From contig OY755175.1 of NCBI GenBank assembly GCA_963576735.1, positions 8,200,401 through 8,264,400 of the forward strand: DNA of 64,000 nucleotides. The letters run 5' to 3'. A program made the translations under genes and the position numbers. Under the pieces are notes generated by a model. That model was not told the DNA's origin, ran no database searches, and saw nothing but the letters and a program-made list of their open reading frames with translations. Positions 11,263-22,420 of the stretch are shown in pieces. Positions within the stretch are counted from its first letter, which is position 1; each line of letters begins with the position of its first letter. This stretch comes from Bedellia somnulentella. Its lineage: Eukaryota; Arthropoda; Insecta; Lepidoptera; Bedelliidae.

Positions 11263-11540
11263 TTTTTTGCCACACACATAAATTTTAATTTGTTTGTAAT
11301 TATTAGCAGGCTCTTTTGTATAATAACTAATTTAACGTTAGTAATAACTGCTAATGGCAGCCATTATTAAGCATACTAGAATAAAGTTATTTTAGCCACC
11401 ATTTTCTTTTTTCTTTGGTACCACACACATAAATTTTAATTTGTTCGTTGTGACAAAAACTGTCTACACCTTAATAACACCTTAGTCAAAAAAGTCATAT
11501 AAATAAAACATTAATAAATATAATTAATAAAAATATAACA

Positions 11541-11697
11541 TACATACATAGATAAACTCAAGCCATCAGTTCCCATTGGGGTAGGCAGAGACTATCGATC
11601 GCCACTTTGTACGATCCTGGTAAACATCTCTAGGTTCGTTTACATCCATCAATCTTTTCATACTTCCTTTTTTTATTCTTCATACTTCGGACGCCTG
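11541..11697 (-). repeat. RTE-type LINE 3' end (family C)
   Basis: Reverse of the family-C tail with catacatacatag at its 3' end, then gtaggcagagactatcgatc and gccactttgtacgatcctgg. It extends to ttcttcatacttcggacgcc. Confidence 0.6.
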
Positions 11698-11708
11698 ACT
11701 GCTGTAAA

Positions 11709-11950
11709 ATATACATACATACATATACTCACGGCTATAAATCCCTTAACGGGGTAGCCAGAGCTTTGGAATGAGAAATTCCTCAGCCACTTTTGGTAGT
11801 TGATTGGGGAGAAGATGGTTTAAATAAATGTTTTTGGTGACGGATCTCCAACCACATCGCCCAAAATCACTTAAAAAGCCTAAGTCGCCTCTTACGATCT
11901 CCCACGGGTAGAAATGGGTTAGTGTTATTCTAAGCCGACACTACACGGCA
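11709..11950 (-). repeat. SINE-A copy, near full length
   Basis: Minus-strand copy from tgccgtgtagtgtcggctta (reverse of 11931-11950) to an ATGTATGTATGT tail, with all blocks in order. A 12-bp gap separates it from the family-C copy on its left. Confidence 0.75.
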
Positions 11951-12218
11951 AAAACATAACTTATAAGATTTTTTACACTTGGATTGTAATTTCTTATGAC
12001 GTTTGCATTTATTAAAAGTGTTTATGCAAGCCGAGATGTTTGTGTTGACAAGTAAAGCAATGATCATAACAGGAAAATGGTAACATCAAAAACACATCTG
12101 TCTGTTTTGGTTTTCAAATTGCGACATACATTATTCACTCCAAACATGCTTTGGTGAATTTTTGAAATATTGTGAATGACAAAACAGCGAATGTTGTGGT
12201 TTATGTAATTTTTTGCGG

Positions 12219-12447
12219 TGTAGTGCCGGCTTAGAGTGTCACTACACCTTTCTACCCACGGGAAACCCGTAAGAGGCGATTAAGGGTATGGGGCTTATTA
12301 TGTGGTTTTTGGGTGATGCGCTTGGAGACCTTTATTTCTTGTCCCAACCAACCAACTTGTCAACTCCAAATATGGCTAAGAAGTTTCAAGCTCTGAAGAT
12401 CTGGCTACCCCTTTTTGGGATTTTTCGACGTGAATATTTGTATGTAT
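12219..12447 (+). repeat. SINE-A copy
   Basis: Head gcggtgtagtgccggcttag, middle taagaggcgattaagggtat and tail tttttcgacgtgaatatttg. The block before the caacttccaaaagtgg region is shortened. Confidence 0.7.
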
Positions 12448-14825
12448 ATTTTCATCGGAAGTTAGTTAGAGTGTAATTGAATAGTGGTGTTGGTAGAAAG
12501 TGGTGGAGGCTGTGGTAGCGGCACGAACTATCAGCGCGATAATGGACCGCCTCGTGGGCACGACTGCCAGCTCACATGTAATATAATACCTTGGACTGTG
12601 ATAATACACTACCCTCACTCTGCGTCGTGTGCTATTGTTGTGCGACTAATATATATCACTCACATATGAACATGATATGCGCATGAGTTGATCATTTCTC
12701 TTTATACTTTTAAGTATATTCATGGTGATTTGAGATAACGAGATGGTGAAATTAAGACAGATACCCAGATTCGGTATTTTTTATTTTTATATGACTTTCG
12801 TTTTATATAATCACCCATCGCAATTATCAACTAGTAACAAAATTACAATGGCAATGATTATGATCTTCATATAATAAAAAAATGGTGTTTTACCGAGAAC
12901 GTAGCGCAAAAAACCATTTAAATAGGGTCACAATAGCATTAAAAGCAAACAGGTCTACCTGTAAGGACGAAGCAAGTTGCACCGCAGCGAATCCGAATGA
13001 ACACCTTTTGTGAACAACGCAGAATCTCAGATTTCTTAAAGTGCCACCTCCCACGTGGTATCTGGTGCCCTTAACCTTTAGGAAAGACAGCCGTATCGCA
13101 GTTTATGCTCCTTATAATGCGCTCTGCTTACCGACATATACGGAGGCAGCCATGTTGCACCTTTGACTACATTTGGGGAGATAGCTTCCATTGTGCAATT
13201 AAGGAAAATACCAGTTTCAGATAATCCAAGCCGAAGCTTTGCTGAACTGAGATAAAAATGTACAAAACCACAACATTCAAAATATCAAATAATCATATAT
13301 TTTTACTTACTTATGAATCGTTTGGTCAGAGGTTTGAAATCATAAACTTGTCCAGTACATTGAGCATTTTGAAGTAGGTAACGAGTGAGTAGTCAAATCA
13401 CTCTGTTATTATGCACCTTTAATTGCTTTCTACTCAGACATATACAGGGAAAACGCAACATTAATGATTTACAGCAATGAAAAATTAAAATAAATGCGAT
13501 ATTTTTATGAATAAAATTTTGGCTTTACTTACCGAAGTAAATATAGTGAAATCCATACCATAATAAAACAATATATTTCGAATATAAAAAATATATAAAT
13601 GCAATATGTTTAATTAACAACCGTCTATTTATAGTAACTATACGATATGACTTTTTGATCTATCTTCAATGATGCTATTTCAATGTATTTTAAAATGCAA
13701 ACATAACGCATAGATTTTCTCACATCCAAAGCAGTTACGATAACGACGTAGTGGCCCAATTTCTAGACGCTAGAAGATAAAAAATTACCGATTAAACACT
13801 ACATTATTCGATTTAAGTGATATAAACTAGCTGTATAAAAATCGTATATAATAATATAATAATTTATTTGAATTCCAATTGCACAATTACAGTTTTATAT
13901 AGTTTACAGAGTAGGTTGAGTGCAACATTTAACCGTGTTTACATTATTGATAATATAATATACATACATATACATACTATAATCTAAACAAATGGAACCA
14001 GCCGGCGTCAATACTATCTATTGTTTGTGGTCTTTTAAACTGGTGGAATCATAGAGGTTTAATATACTTCTATGGGTGGAATCTATGTGTAAAATCAATG
14101 CTTTGCCATATGACTTCAAAGGTGGTGACACCGCTAAAAATACGAGTTTACTGATAAACAAGTGTGATTCGTTTACTAATACGGTTTAACTTTAATAACC
14201 TAATACTCTATCCCTTTAAATGTATCAAATTTTACAAATGTTTTGATTCAAGGATCTGTCTACATTGTAATGGCACTGCAATCGAAACGTTTAAGAGTAT
14301 GATACAAAGGAAGGAAGATATTGGCAATGAGCGCAAGTTAAACTCGCAACAGTACTTACTACCCACCTGTGGCGCTGTACGGGACAGGTATAAGAAGTAG
14401 GTTGAAGGTTAATAATACTTCGAGTACAACCTCAAAGAAAGACACGATTCCAAATTTGAATGGGAATGACAGTCGCATAGACGATGATTTATATTTTTAA
14501 CAATCACAAATATTGTTCGTTCTTTGAGTGAACTAAACTCCCACGCCGTTGAATTCAATTATAGAGGTAAGGCAGATAGGTCGACGGTCGAATGGTCGGC
14601 TCGTGACCTGTAAATTGGAACGGTCCATCGCTGCCCTTGTCGCGGCTCGCCCAGTCGCGGCCACTATGTCCTCGATACTAACACTGGCCCTATTTTGTGA
14701 CAAACTGAAACTATAACAGCATATATTACTCGAATTTACCGTACGAAGTCTATAATCACGTAAAGTTAGTAACCCTAAGGGACTCTTATCATTCTTGGGA
14801 AATACTTTTTTATTATTTTGTGGTT
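12448..14825. other. Mostly unrecognised DNA with two less AT-rich islands
   Basis: No gene or mobile element is recognised. Two parts are less AT-rich and look unique: 12900-13210 (e.g. agtgccacctcccacgtggt) and 14520-14720 (e.g. cgctgcccttgtcgcggctc). They could be regulatory DNA or decayed exons, but no splice-flanked frame is convincing. Confidence 0.35.
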
Positions 14826-14952
14826 GGTTAGCTGGGTAGTGCTTCCTTAGGAAAACGCTTCACCCTTTTTACCCGCAAGCAATTTCTAATTCCAATGTTT
14901 TGGCTACCTTTTTTGAGATTCATAGCCGTGAATATATTCATGTTTATTTGTT
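14826..14952 (+). repeat. SINE-A with large internal deletion
   Basis: Head tagctgggtagtgcttcctt and ccctttttacccgc are joined directly to the tail aatttctaattcc...gattcatagccgtgaatata; the middle 120 bp is missing. Confidence 0.55.
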
Positions 14953-15867
14953 TATATAATGATATAACTTATCAAATACACCGACTATGCAGATAAGCAC
15001 TAAAGAATAAAAATAACCTGAAATAAGATTCATAATAAGCTTATATCATCACTCCATATTTATGATCGAGGCGAATATACTCTTAGGTTTTGTAAATGAG
15101 GAATATTCCTGTAAAGAACGATTAATAATCTTGATATTTCTGAAACTGCAACTAAAGTATCTTACTAACAGGTACAGTGTTCTGTTCGTCGAACCCCCGA
15201 CATTACTCTATAAGATTTTCCAAACGACATATTGAATAGAAAAGAAGCTATTGTTAATTTTTAGAGATCAGATACAGGTCTACAGAGTAGAATTCGAATA
15301 AATGATGATATAGTAGTAAGCACAAAACACTTCTCACGCACCTCCTAGTCAACAGCGGCGATTCAATAATAAGGCTCGGTAGGTAACTGACAGGTACACA
15401 CTCCTTTTGGGGACGTATTTGTAAGCTTGAAAAAAGATTCTTAATTCAATAAGATCACTTATAACGTTTTCTTTTTATTGTAATGCTTTGTAAGAGCACT
15501 CTCTCAACTCCTTACAAGTAAGAGGCAGTGTTGAAATGTCCATATTCAAAGTAGGCAATGGCCACTAATAACAATGCAACAGGTGTGCGCCGTAGATTGT
15601 ATCATACCACTATACAGGTACACAAACCTCCTTAAACGAATAACAGAAACAAAACTTACAGCTATACAGTATTGGTGTAGCATTCGTAGTGTACTTGAAA
15701 CTAAGCTACATTAAACTTCAGTGGCCATGTATGGAACTGTAATATTTTATTAACTACTAGTGTACATACTGTTCGGTTTTATTTAGTGTTTTTGATAGTG
15801 TTAGAAATCGAATGGACTAGATCTAAGCGGGGAATAGATAATCAGATGTTTGTGCGTCTTTTGTTAC
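14953..15867. other. No recognised feature
   Basis: AT-rich DNA without a recognised gene, repeat boundary or structured element. Confidence 0.35.
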
Positions 15868-16260
15868 AGATGCTGGTATCTGGGGGCACGGCAGTGCCCC
15901 TGCCAAGTCTCGAGCAAAACGGGCACGGCCGTACCATCTTTTCTCGAAGCGGTTCGCGGCTGTTTCGCCCCCCCTATATCTTCGACGTGGACAAAGCTAG
16001 GAGTTTAGGATTTCGGTGAATAATAGTAGGCATTAGAACAAGCTTAAGTTCGAAATTACACGCCAAATGAATTAATAGTTTAGGAGTTACGGTCGATCAA
16101 AGTTACACCATTTTGTCACTCACTGACTCACTGACAGATCATCAAAAATCTAAAGTACTTCTAGCAGACTTAGAAACTTCAAATTTTGCACCAAGATAGG
16201 TCATTAGCCACATATAAAGGAAAAATTATAAAAACATTAAAAAATTATATGCCATAGAAA
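15868..16260 (+). repeat. Dispersed lepidopteran-type repeat
   Basis: The stretch ggggcacggcagtgcccctg, tttcgccccccctatatctt, gtcactcactgactcactga and tagacttagaaacttcaaat-type sequence is one I recognise as a common dispersed repeat in lepidopteran assemblies. An open frame (15786-16019) across its GC-rich start is therefore not taken as a gene. The element class is uncertain. Confidence 0.5.
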
Positions 16261-16813
16261 ACAATTTTATATTTGCGGTTTGGCAAGAACATTATGTATG
16301 GATTTTGACTGCATTGTTAACTTTGTTCGTTGTTCAAGTACCTATTCAATTGGATGAATACATACATAGAATAGAAAAGAATAATATAAATGTAATACAT
16401 AGACTATCATTAATACAAATTAATACATAAAGTTCATTAAATTAATAAAGCTAAAACTCCATTGTATTGCGATAAATATTGTATGAGCGCTCGATAGATG
16501 GCGTTGTACCTGTCTGAATCGCTCTATGGTTTCGTTACAAAGCGCAGTGTAAGTAGTACTTCAAAATAATTCGATAATATTCATTTGATACATCTGTCAA
16601 TGAAAACCCATTTCGAAACTAAAAAATATTGTAGTGATAATTGATATTCGGAGAACTTTACGTGTTATTTAGTTTAGTTTAGTTATAGTTTGTAAGTTAG
16701 TAGATATATATTTATTTAGTTAGTTATTTGTTAGTTAGTTTAGTTCTATTTAGTTTGCATATATATATAAGTTTAAGCCCTATTGTTATAGAAGTAATTG
16801 TAAAAATAGTGTA

Positions 16814-17172
16814 ATGGAACGTGAAATATTGTACATAAATGGCGACCTTTGTCCACACAGAGTCATCTCTATTCCTGGAGATGGGTCGTGTTTATTTCAT
16901 TCGTTGTCATACAGCATGTATGGGAGTTTTCAGTCGTCAAACGATAAGGGAATTTTAGTAGTATCAAAGCTCAGGAGACAGCAATAGCTGAATATAATCG
17001 ACTCCGAAGTATATATCGCCCAGACTTGTCTACCTTAGAAGTAACGAAGCCTCAGAGAAGAAACAAAAGAGATAGAGACAGAGAATGGGTTCTAAGCAAA
17101 GCAGTAGCTGACGTCCAAGAAATTGTGAGGTCACCTAAAAGTAAAAGAAAGAAATACACTTACAAAAAATAA
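16814..17172 (+). pseudogene. OTU-like cysteine protease fragment
   Basis: The frame from ATG 16814 to TAG 16987 (57 residues) contains ISIPGDGSCLFHSLSYSMYG. This is the catalytic D-G-x-C-L-F block of OTU deubiquitinases. After the break a second frame (about 16988-17172) reads ...RPDLSTLEVTKPQRRNKRDR and ends KKYTYKK-stop. The catalytic His block is not present, so most of the domain (usually 120-150 residues) is lost. OTU domains occur in host enzymes and also inside some insect transposons such as Helitrons. The dense repeats on both sides favour a transposon origin. The upstream 16640-16810 is rich in tagttagttta repeats. Confidence 0.5.
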
Positions 17173-17177
17173 ATGAG

Positions 17178-17873
17178 ATCCCACCAAAAACATTAAATGT
17201 AAAAAAATGCCAAGTCTCTCGATGCAGTCTTTCCATCGTAAAAAGTTTTGAGATCTCATAGAAGCCAAGTCCTATTCAAAATATTTCGTAGTTATAAATC
17301 AACATTTAGTAATTGTATCAATAGTTTTCTTTATATTATAATTATAGTGACTTGGCAATGAGCACAAATTAAAAGCTGCTTGCTGCCTGGAATTATGTGC
17401 AAATGTTACTGACGAGACCAGTGATCAGATTATTTGTTATGTGTGAATCATGATGGTCACTACCGACTACATTCTCCAATACAATAATTAAGAATACCTT
17501 ACGGGCCATCGCTTTATGAAAGTAAATGAATCGAGAGTGCACTTAGACTGACTGCCGTTGCCGAAATTCGGTTGGGACGACACGGATAAACCAACAGAAA
17601 ATTAATTTTGTGATATTAATGTTTACGCATGCGGTGTGTGTAACTTTAAACTCCTCCAAATATGCCGTTTTATTTGTTTCTTCTTGTGCTCATTGCCAAG
17701 TCACTATAATTATAATATAAAGAAAACTATTGATACAATTACTAAATGTTGATTTATAACTACGAAATATTTTGAATGGGACTTGGCTTCTATGAGATCT
17801 CAAAACTTTTTACGATGGAAAGACTGCATCGAGAGACTTGGCATTTTTTTACATTTAATGTTTTTGGTGGGAT
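17178..17873. mobile_element. DNA element with 190-bp terminal inverted repeats
   Basis: The arm 17178-17367 (starting atcccaccaaaaacattaaa) is repeated in inverted orientation at 17684-17873 with no difference that I could see. The 316-bp centre has no coding frame. The first about 50 bp of the arm also resemble the end of a second element at 32290-32486. No clear target duplication was found. It sits just after the OTU fragment. This is a non-autonomous foldback-type element of unassigned superfamily. Confidence 0.75.
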
Positions 17874-18242
17874 AATCTATTCGGATTTAAAAATCGATTA
17901 AAATTTAAGAGTTCGGTGATTTTATTTGTTTCTTGATTTGGCGGAACAATGAGAAATAAAAAAGATAGCTAGATTCCATACGATAAATATTGACTTCCTT
18001 TCAAAAATAAAGCATTTTTTCCAATATTGTTCCCTGACTTGGCTTGGCTGAAAAAGTTAGCGGGGAGGCACATATTTTACCACTTGAGGCGATTATTCTT
18101 ACAAATATTAATTGTAAAAAAAACTAAGTTGTTTAAATCCTTGAATTTATTTTTACTCTTATTAAAGACACCCTTCGTGTACCAGTTATAGGAAATACGA
18201 ATTTTCATGTATTGAGAGCCTCCCATATTTATTATTCAGGCA

Positions 18243-18300
18243 GGTATCAAAGTAGATCCTACATATGAAAAGATTGATGAATGAAAGTGACTCTCGGAGT
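18243..18300 (+). repeat. RTE-type family C fragment
   Basis: Contains atgaaaagattgatgaatga, matching the coding part of the family-C LINE end. The tail resumes at 18636 beyond the hairpin MITE. Confidence 0.4.
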
Positions 18301-18372
18301 TTTCCAGTTTTTGTATGAACTATCTATGAGTTTCTAACTTCTCACGTGACATACGCGCTCTCATAAACATAA

Positions 18373-18624
18373 GGGCCGGCGCTGACTGCCGGCATGGCAT
18401 GGCAAAGGATTTCGGTACAGATATAGCATTTTTAATCTTATTACCATGTGTATAGAATTCATTTTACTTTATTTTGACACAACGATGCCGACGTTCTGTC
18501 CTACCGCGGCCTCCCTCGGCATCGTTGTGTCAAAATGAATTCTATACTCATGGTAATAAGATTAAAAATGCTATATCTGTACCGAAATCCTTTGCCATGC
18601 CATGCCGGCAGTCAGCGCCGGCCC
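18373..18624. mobile_element. Hairpin MITE with TAA target duplication
   Basis: A 252-bp snap-back element. The left arm starting gggccggcgctgactgccgg is matched by the right arm almost base for base over about 110 bp; the left arm has one 10-bp insertion (actttatttt) and one substitution. The loop is short and GC-rich. The ends are flanked by TAA (18370-18372 and 18625-18627), the TWA-type 3-bp duplication used by PIF/Harbinger elements. An open frame at 18474 runs through the hairpin and is not a gene. Confidence 0.8.
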
Positions 18625-18635
18625 TAATGCTACGG

Positions 18636-18682
18636 GTGCAGGATAAATGGTATAAAGTGGCGATCGAAAATATTGGCATACC
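18636..18682 (+). repeat. RTE-type family C tail
   Basis: ggtataaagtggcgatcgaa and ttggcatacccta match the family-C 3' end. It is separated from 18243-18300 by the MITE. Confidence 0.45.
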
Positions 18683-18834
18683 CTAATACGAATTAATAAC
18701 TTGACTAATGGTGTGTATGCAAAAATATTGTTCTTATATACACATTTTAAACTCTCACGGTTTGTAGAAATTATATATAATAATCGGGATTAACCAACGA
18801 TTTTTTAAACATATTTTTAAATCACTTATGTGAT

Positions 18835-18882
18835 ATGTTTGCCCGACGTTTTGGCACACCTACATGTGCCGTGGTCACGGGC
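18835..18882 (-). repeat. Penelope-like element terminal fragment
   Basis: The reverse complement reads cccgtgaccacggcacatgt and ends aaaacgtcgggc, the conserved terminal motif shared with the Penelope dimer at 22192-28121 (cccgtgaccatgataactga...cgaaacgtcgggc). The stem differs in sequence, so this is another Penelope family. Confidence 0.5.
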
Positions 18883-19064
18883 AGTAGTCAATGCAAGTAT
18901 CTTTTTTTACTTTTTTCGCAGTAATATCCTTTGAAAAATTACCTGTATTTAAGTACTAATACTATGTCAAAAACATAAAAAAATAATTAAAAGAAATTAA
19001 ATTTAATCAGTTAATACAAGTAAAAGATCCAAAAAAACATCCAAATTTGTTTGTTAAACACTCA

Positions 19065-19640
19065 GATGCAGTCGTTACCTAAAGTAAAAGGCACGAAGGT
19101 AAATTATACATCCCAAAAAGGCGACTAGAATTATTTTCCCGCAATTGCTATTCTATGGCAATCACAATATTTAATAAGTTACCTGCAAGTTTTAAAGAAT
19201 TACCAACGACTAAATTTAAATTATCTTTACACAATTTCTTAGTTAATAAAATGTACTACAGTGTCAGTGATTATTTATGTGATAAATTTTGACGCTATAA
19301 TGTGTTGTTGACATAAAATGTATTTATGGGATTAAAATGTATTGACTGAATTATATAATAAACTTTGACATTGTAAATTAATAAATGAAAATAAATCTAT
19401 GCTTAATAATTAAAATTTGACAAATAAAATAAAACTAAGACTGTAAATAATATTATGGAAATTGTCTATGGTGCTATAATGTTAATTTTGTTCTTAATTT
19501 CAAATTATCTTTCTATAGGAAGATAATTTTGATGTAAATATTTGCACGCTAATCTTGTTAGTAGAATAAGCAAGGACATTTTTGTAACTGTTAATATCTC
19601 TGTATACTCTTATTCTGGAAAATAAATGATTATATTATTT
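19065..19640 (+). pseudogene. Jockey/CR1-like LINE 3' fragment
   Basis: About 60 codons remain before the stop at 19290: IPKRRLELFSRNCYSMAITI, then ...NKMYYSVSDYLCDKF. The end parallels SYYSVQDFLND of the LINE at 8838, so both belong to related elements. The 3' UTR follows and ends near 19640 with aataaatgattatattattt. Confidence 0.65.
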
Positions 19641-20126
19641 ATTTATTCTATAAAGTAGCAAGAATTCAATGTAAAGTGTAGCATAAGGTCAGGTGGCAGT
19701 GTTTTCGCGGCAATCTCTCTCGTTGTTACGTCGAATATCGTCCAACTAACATTACAGACATTTATGTCTGAGATGTCTTAGCTGCTGTTTAGAAAGTTTA
19801 GTACCATTCTAATACAATTCTAATACAAATATTACAACATTTATTATTGATAGTCTGCCCACCTCAATGGAAATAACAGTATAATGAATGTATGTATTGT
19901 GATTTTTAAATTAGAGTCAATTTTATTTTATCGTTGAAACAATATCATGTGGAAGAGGTTTATATATTATGTTTTCTTCAATATTCTTTTTACGTTATAT
20001 ATTACAACAAGTTTTTATCTTCACCAAAAAAACTAAGCGTAATTTAAAATTTTAAACCGAGCAAGGGGGAATTAGAGTATTGCACAAAGAGTTTCACACT
20101 ATTTTACGCTGCGATAGGGTTCGATC

Positions 20127-20185
20127 GATAAATGATTGTGTCTTTGTCTTGGATGATATTTATTTGTCTTATGTATAAAATTAAA
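20127..20185 (+). repeat. SINE-L middle fragment
   Basis: ataaatgattgtgtctttgt and cttggatgatatttatt resemble the body of the SINE at 52618-52860. Neither end is seen. Confidence 0.35.
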
Positions 20186-20282
20186 TATTGCCCGCGACTA
20201 CGTTCGCGTGGACTACATTTTTTTGCATCCGGTTTACCTACATCCAAAATACCAAAACCACACCAAAACACTATCTTAACTT

Positions 20283-20576
20283 CTGTTTTTTTATATTTAT
20301 ATTCCCGCGGGAGTCGTAATAAATATAAAGAACATTGAGGCTTTTTAAGTGATTATTAGGCGATACAGTTGGAGACCCATTCGACTACTTTTTCTCCATT
20401 CAACTTCCAAAAGTCGATAAAGAATTACTATCTCTGAAACTGTGGCTACCCGTTTTTCGGATTTATAGCCGTTATACTCATGAATGATTGATAGATGAAA
20501 TTCATATATTCCTTTTTATTGTGGTTATATCAGTCAATCGCATAAAGTTTCAAATTTCTAGATACAGTAATGTCAA
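20283..20576 (+). repeat. Composite repeat copy A including SINE-A
   Basis: A SINE-A copy lacking its head (20303-20485) is followed by about 90 bp, tgaatgattgatagatgaaa through gtttcaaatttctagataca. The same SINE copy with the same 3' extension recurs at 38068-38356. The similarity starts about 20 bp before the SINE, so the two loci share a larger unit and are not independent SINE insertions. Confidence 0.65.
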
Positions 20577-20759
20577 AAATCTGCATACTAACTGTATTTG
20601 AATCCCTTAGGGGATGATTTTTAATTGTTCGTAAAAATTATGAAACAAACCATTTTGTACCAAGTTTCTATGTTAAAAAATGAGAATATCTCAATCGAAT
20701 ATTCGCATAGTTGAATGTGAAAAAGAAGGAATAGTGCTTTCTATTATTCTAAGCTAATA

Positions 20760-21432
20760 ATAATAAAGCCCTTTTATTCCGAACCACAGTACAAATACAA
20801 TACAATATTTATTTATAATATGTCACGCAGTTCGGCGTGCCTCTTGGCATAAGCCTCCTCCAGCTCTCTCCATTGGGTTCGATCCTCCGTGACTCGAGTC
20901 CTAAAAGGTCCTAGGGTTAGGCGGATATCGTCACTCCATCTACTCTTTGGACGCCCTGGTTTTCTGGTGTTCTCTCTAGGATACCAAAGAGTCACCTGTT
21001 GGCTCCACTTGTTTAGCTTGCAGCGCAGCATGTGTCCTGTCCAGCTCCATTTTAGATGTTCAATACGAGATATGATATCCGTAACTTTAGTCTTTCTTCT
21101 GATTTCCTCATTTCTGATCCTATCACTGAGCCTCGTTCCCAACATGCTTCTTTCCATTGCTCTTTCAGTTTTGGCTAATTGTTCTCTATGTTTTTCGGTT
21201 AGAGTCCATGTCTCGCAGCCGTATGTCATGCAGGGAAGAACACAAGTGTTGAAAGTCTTTCTCTTGATATGTATACCTAAATCTTTGTTCTTCATGATTT
21301 CTTTCAAGGACCAGTATTTCTTCCACCCACTAGCTATTCTTTTGTTTATCTCTTTAGACATGGAGTCCTCCAGAGATATGATTTGCCCTAGGTAAACATA
21401 TTCTTTCACGTACTCAAATATAGTTCCGTACG
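20760..21432 (-). mobile_element. 5'-truncated RTE LINE with 13-bp target duplication
   Basis: Flanked by ttctaagctaata at 20747-20759 and 21433-21445. The 3' end lies at the left (aataaagggctttatt-type tail on the minus strand). The target is the body of a tRNA-derived repeat, which resumes at 21433. Confidence 0.75.
20813..21432 (-). pseudogene. RTE-clade reverse transcriptase C-terminus
   Basis: About 200 codons are open to the TAA/TAG-side end at 20813. They include YLGQIISLED, RMSYGCETWTLT-like (here MTYGCETWTLTEK), LKWSWTGHMLR and GRPKSRWSDDI, then DRTQWRELEEAYA. These are the ordered C-terminal blocks of RTE/BovB-type LINE polyproteins. The endonuclease and catalytic palm are absent because of 5' truncation. 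The minus-strand frame is intact from its truncation point, so this is a fairly young insertion. Confidence 0.8.
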
Positions 21433-21905
21433 TTCTAAGCTAATACATAAGCAAAAAAAATCGCAAAAAGATTGTGGTACCCGAGCTTTGAACCTGGGTC
21501 TTCCGTTCGATTAGTATTAACCAAACGGTATACCACTACGCCACGAAAACGTTAACGTTGGCTTCAAATTTTTGATAAGCTATATATCTAGTAGTCATAC
21601 TACTGACAAACAATTAAATGGACATTTATTTTGATGAAAATGGATGAAACCCTTATTTTTTCGAAAAAAGACTATTAATGAAGAGTCTGATTAAGTCGTT
21701 TGATGAAAAATGAATCGTGTAAATATGGGGAGCCATATAAAAGTTATGTTTTTTGATGCTCCTGTGGGAACCCTTGCGAAATGATATCCTATATGTTGGC
21801 CAGGAGTATAAGCTACATTCATACCAAATTTGGTCAACATCCGTCTGGTAGAATTAACGTGATGACCGGACATACAGACAGAAAGACAGACAAACAGACA
21901 GACAT
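21433..21905 (-). repeat. tRNA-derived repeat, copy A
   Basis: A tRNA-like head (minus, about 21479-21545) has A box tggcgtagtggt and B-box-like ggttcaaagc. The flanking sequence through agtcatactactgacaaaca, gaagagtctgattaagtcg and gtgatgaccggacatacaga recurs at 39789-40165. The body of the repeat continues at 20697-20759 on the other side of the RTE insertion. Confidence 0.55.
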
Positions 21906-22009
21906 TTTTTTCACAAAGCGCAAATTTGGCTTCAGTATCGAAAATTAAACATATTCCACCAGTTTTTTTTTTTTTTCTTCAATGTACAGTTTTGACCTCG
22001 GTACAGTCT

Positions 22010-22140
22010 TATTATAGTATAGAAGATATAAGTAGTAAGTTAATATATCTCATAGTGTAAGTTCTACTTAGTTTAAGGCTAACTTGATCCGTGTATCATA
22101 TGATATGATGACATATGTCCGTATATTTATCTTTATATAT
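22010..22140 (+). repeat. SINE-L 3' fragment
   Basis: gtaagttctacttagtttaa, ggctaacttgatccgtgtat and tgtccgtatatttatc match the 3' end of the SINE at 52618-52860 (acttagtttggggctacc; gtccgtacatttattta). Confidence 0.4.
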
Positions 22141-22191
22141 TATTTCTGTAAGCCTCTTTCTTGCCCGGAAGCCTGTGACGAGATGAGTTAA

Positions 22192-22354
22192 CATAGTATT
22201 TTCTAAGATTTTCACGATTGCACATTATAATTGAAACAACTTTTGATTTTCGGATATTTTAATCGCGTATTATTACATTATTTTTAAAGCCCGACGTTTC
22301 GAAAACTTTTCAGTTATCATGGTCACGGGAAGACTGAGGTGTTATTTGTCATTT
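22192..22354 (-). repeat. Inverted 5' fragment of the Penelope element
   Basis: Reverse complement of the pseudo-LTR and the first about 30 bases of the ORF. It reads back towards 22355, where the forward copy begins (ggctttaaaaataatgtaat). The two arms form an imperfect palindrome of about 100 bp on each side of the sequence tttcgaaaacttttcag. Confidence 0.85.
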
Positions 22355-22420
22355 GGCTTTAAAAATAATGTAATAATACGCGATTAAAATATCCGAAAAT
22401 CAAAAGTTGTTTCAATTATA

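Noticed and set aside
15786..16019. 77-residue GC-rich plus-strand frame
   Set aside because: The sequence belongs to a dispersed repeat that I recognise from other lepidopteran DNA, with no splice or start support.
18474..18686. 70-residue frame
   Set aside because: It runs through the loop and right arm of the hairpin MITE.
22148..22200. Hammerhead core gacgagatgagttaac
   Set aside because: It resembles a hammerhead core at first glance, but it is the target site duplication of the Penelope insertion (gagatgagttaa) and lacks the paired stems.
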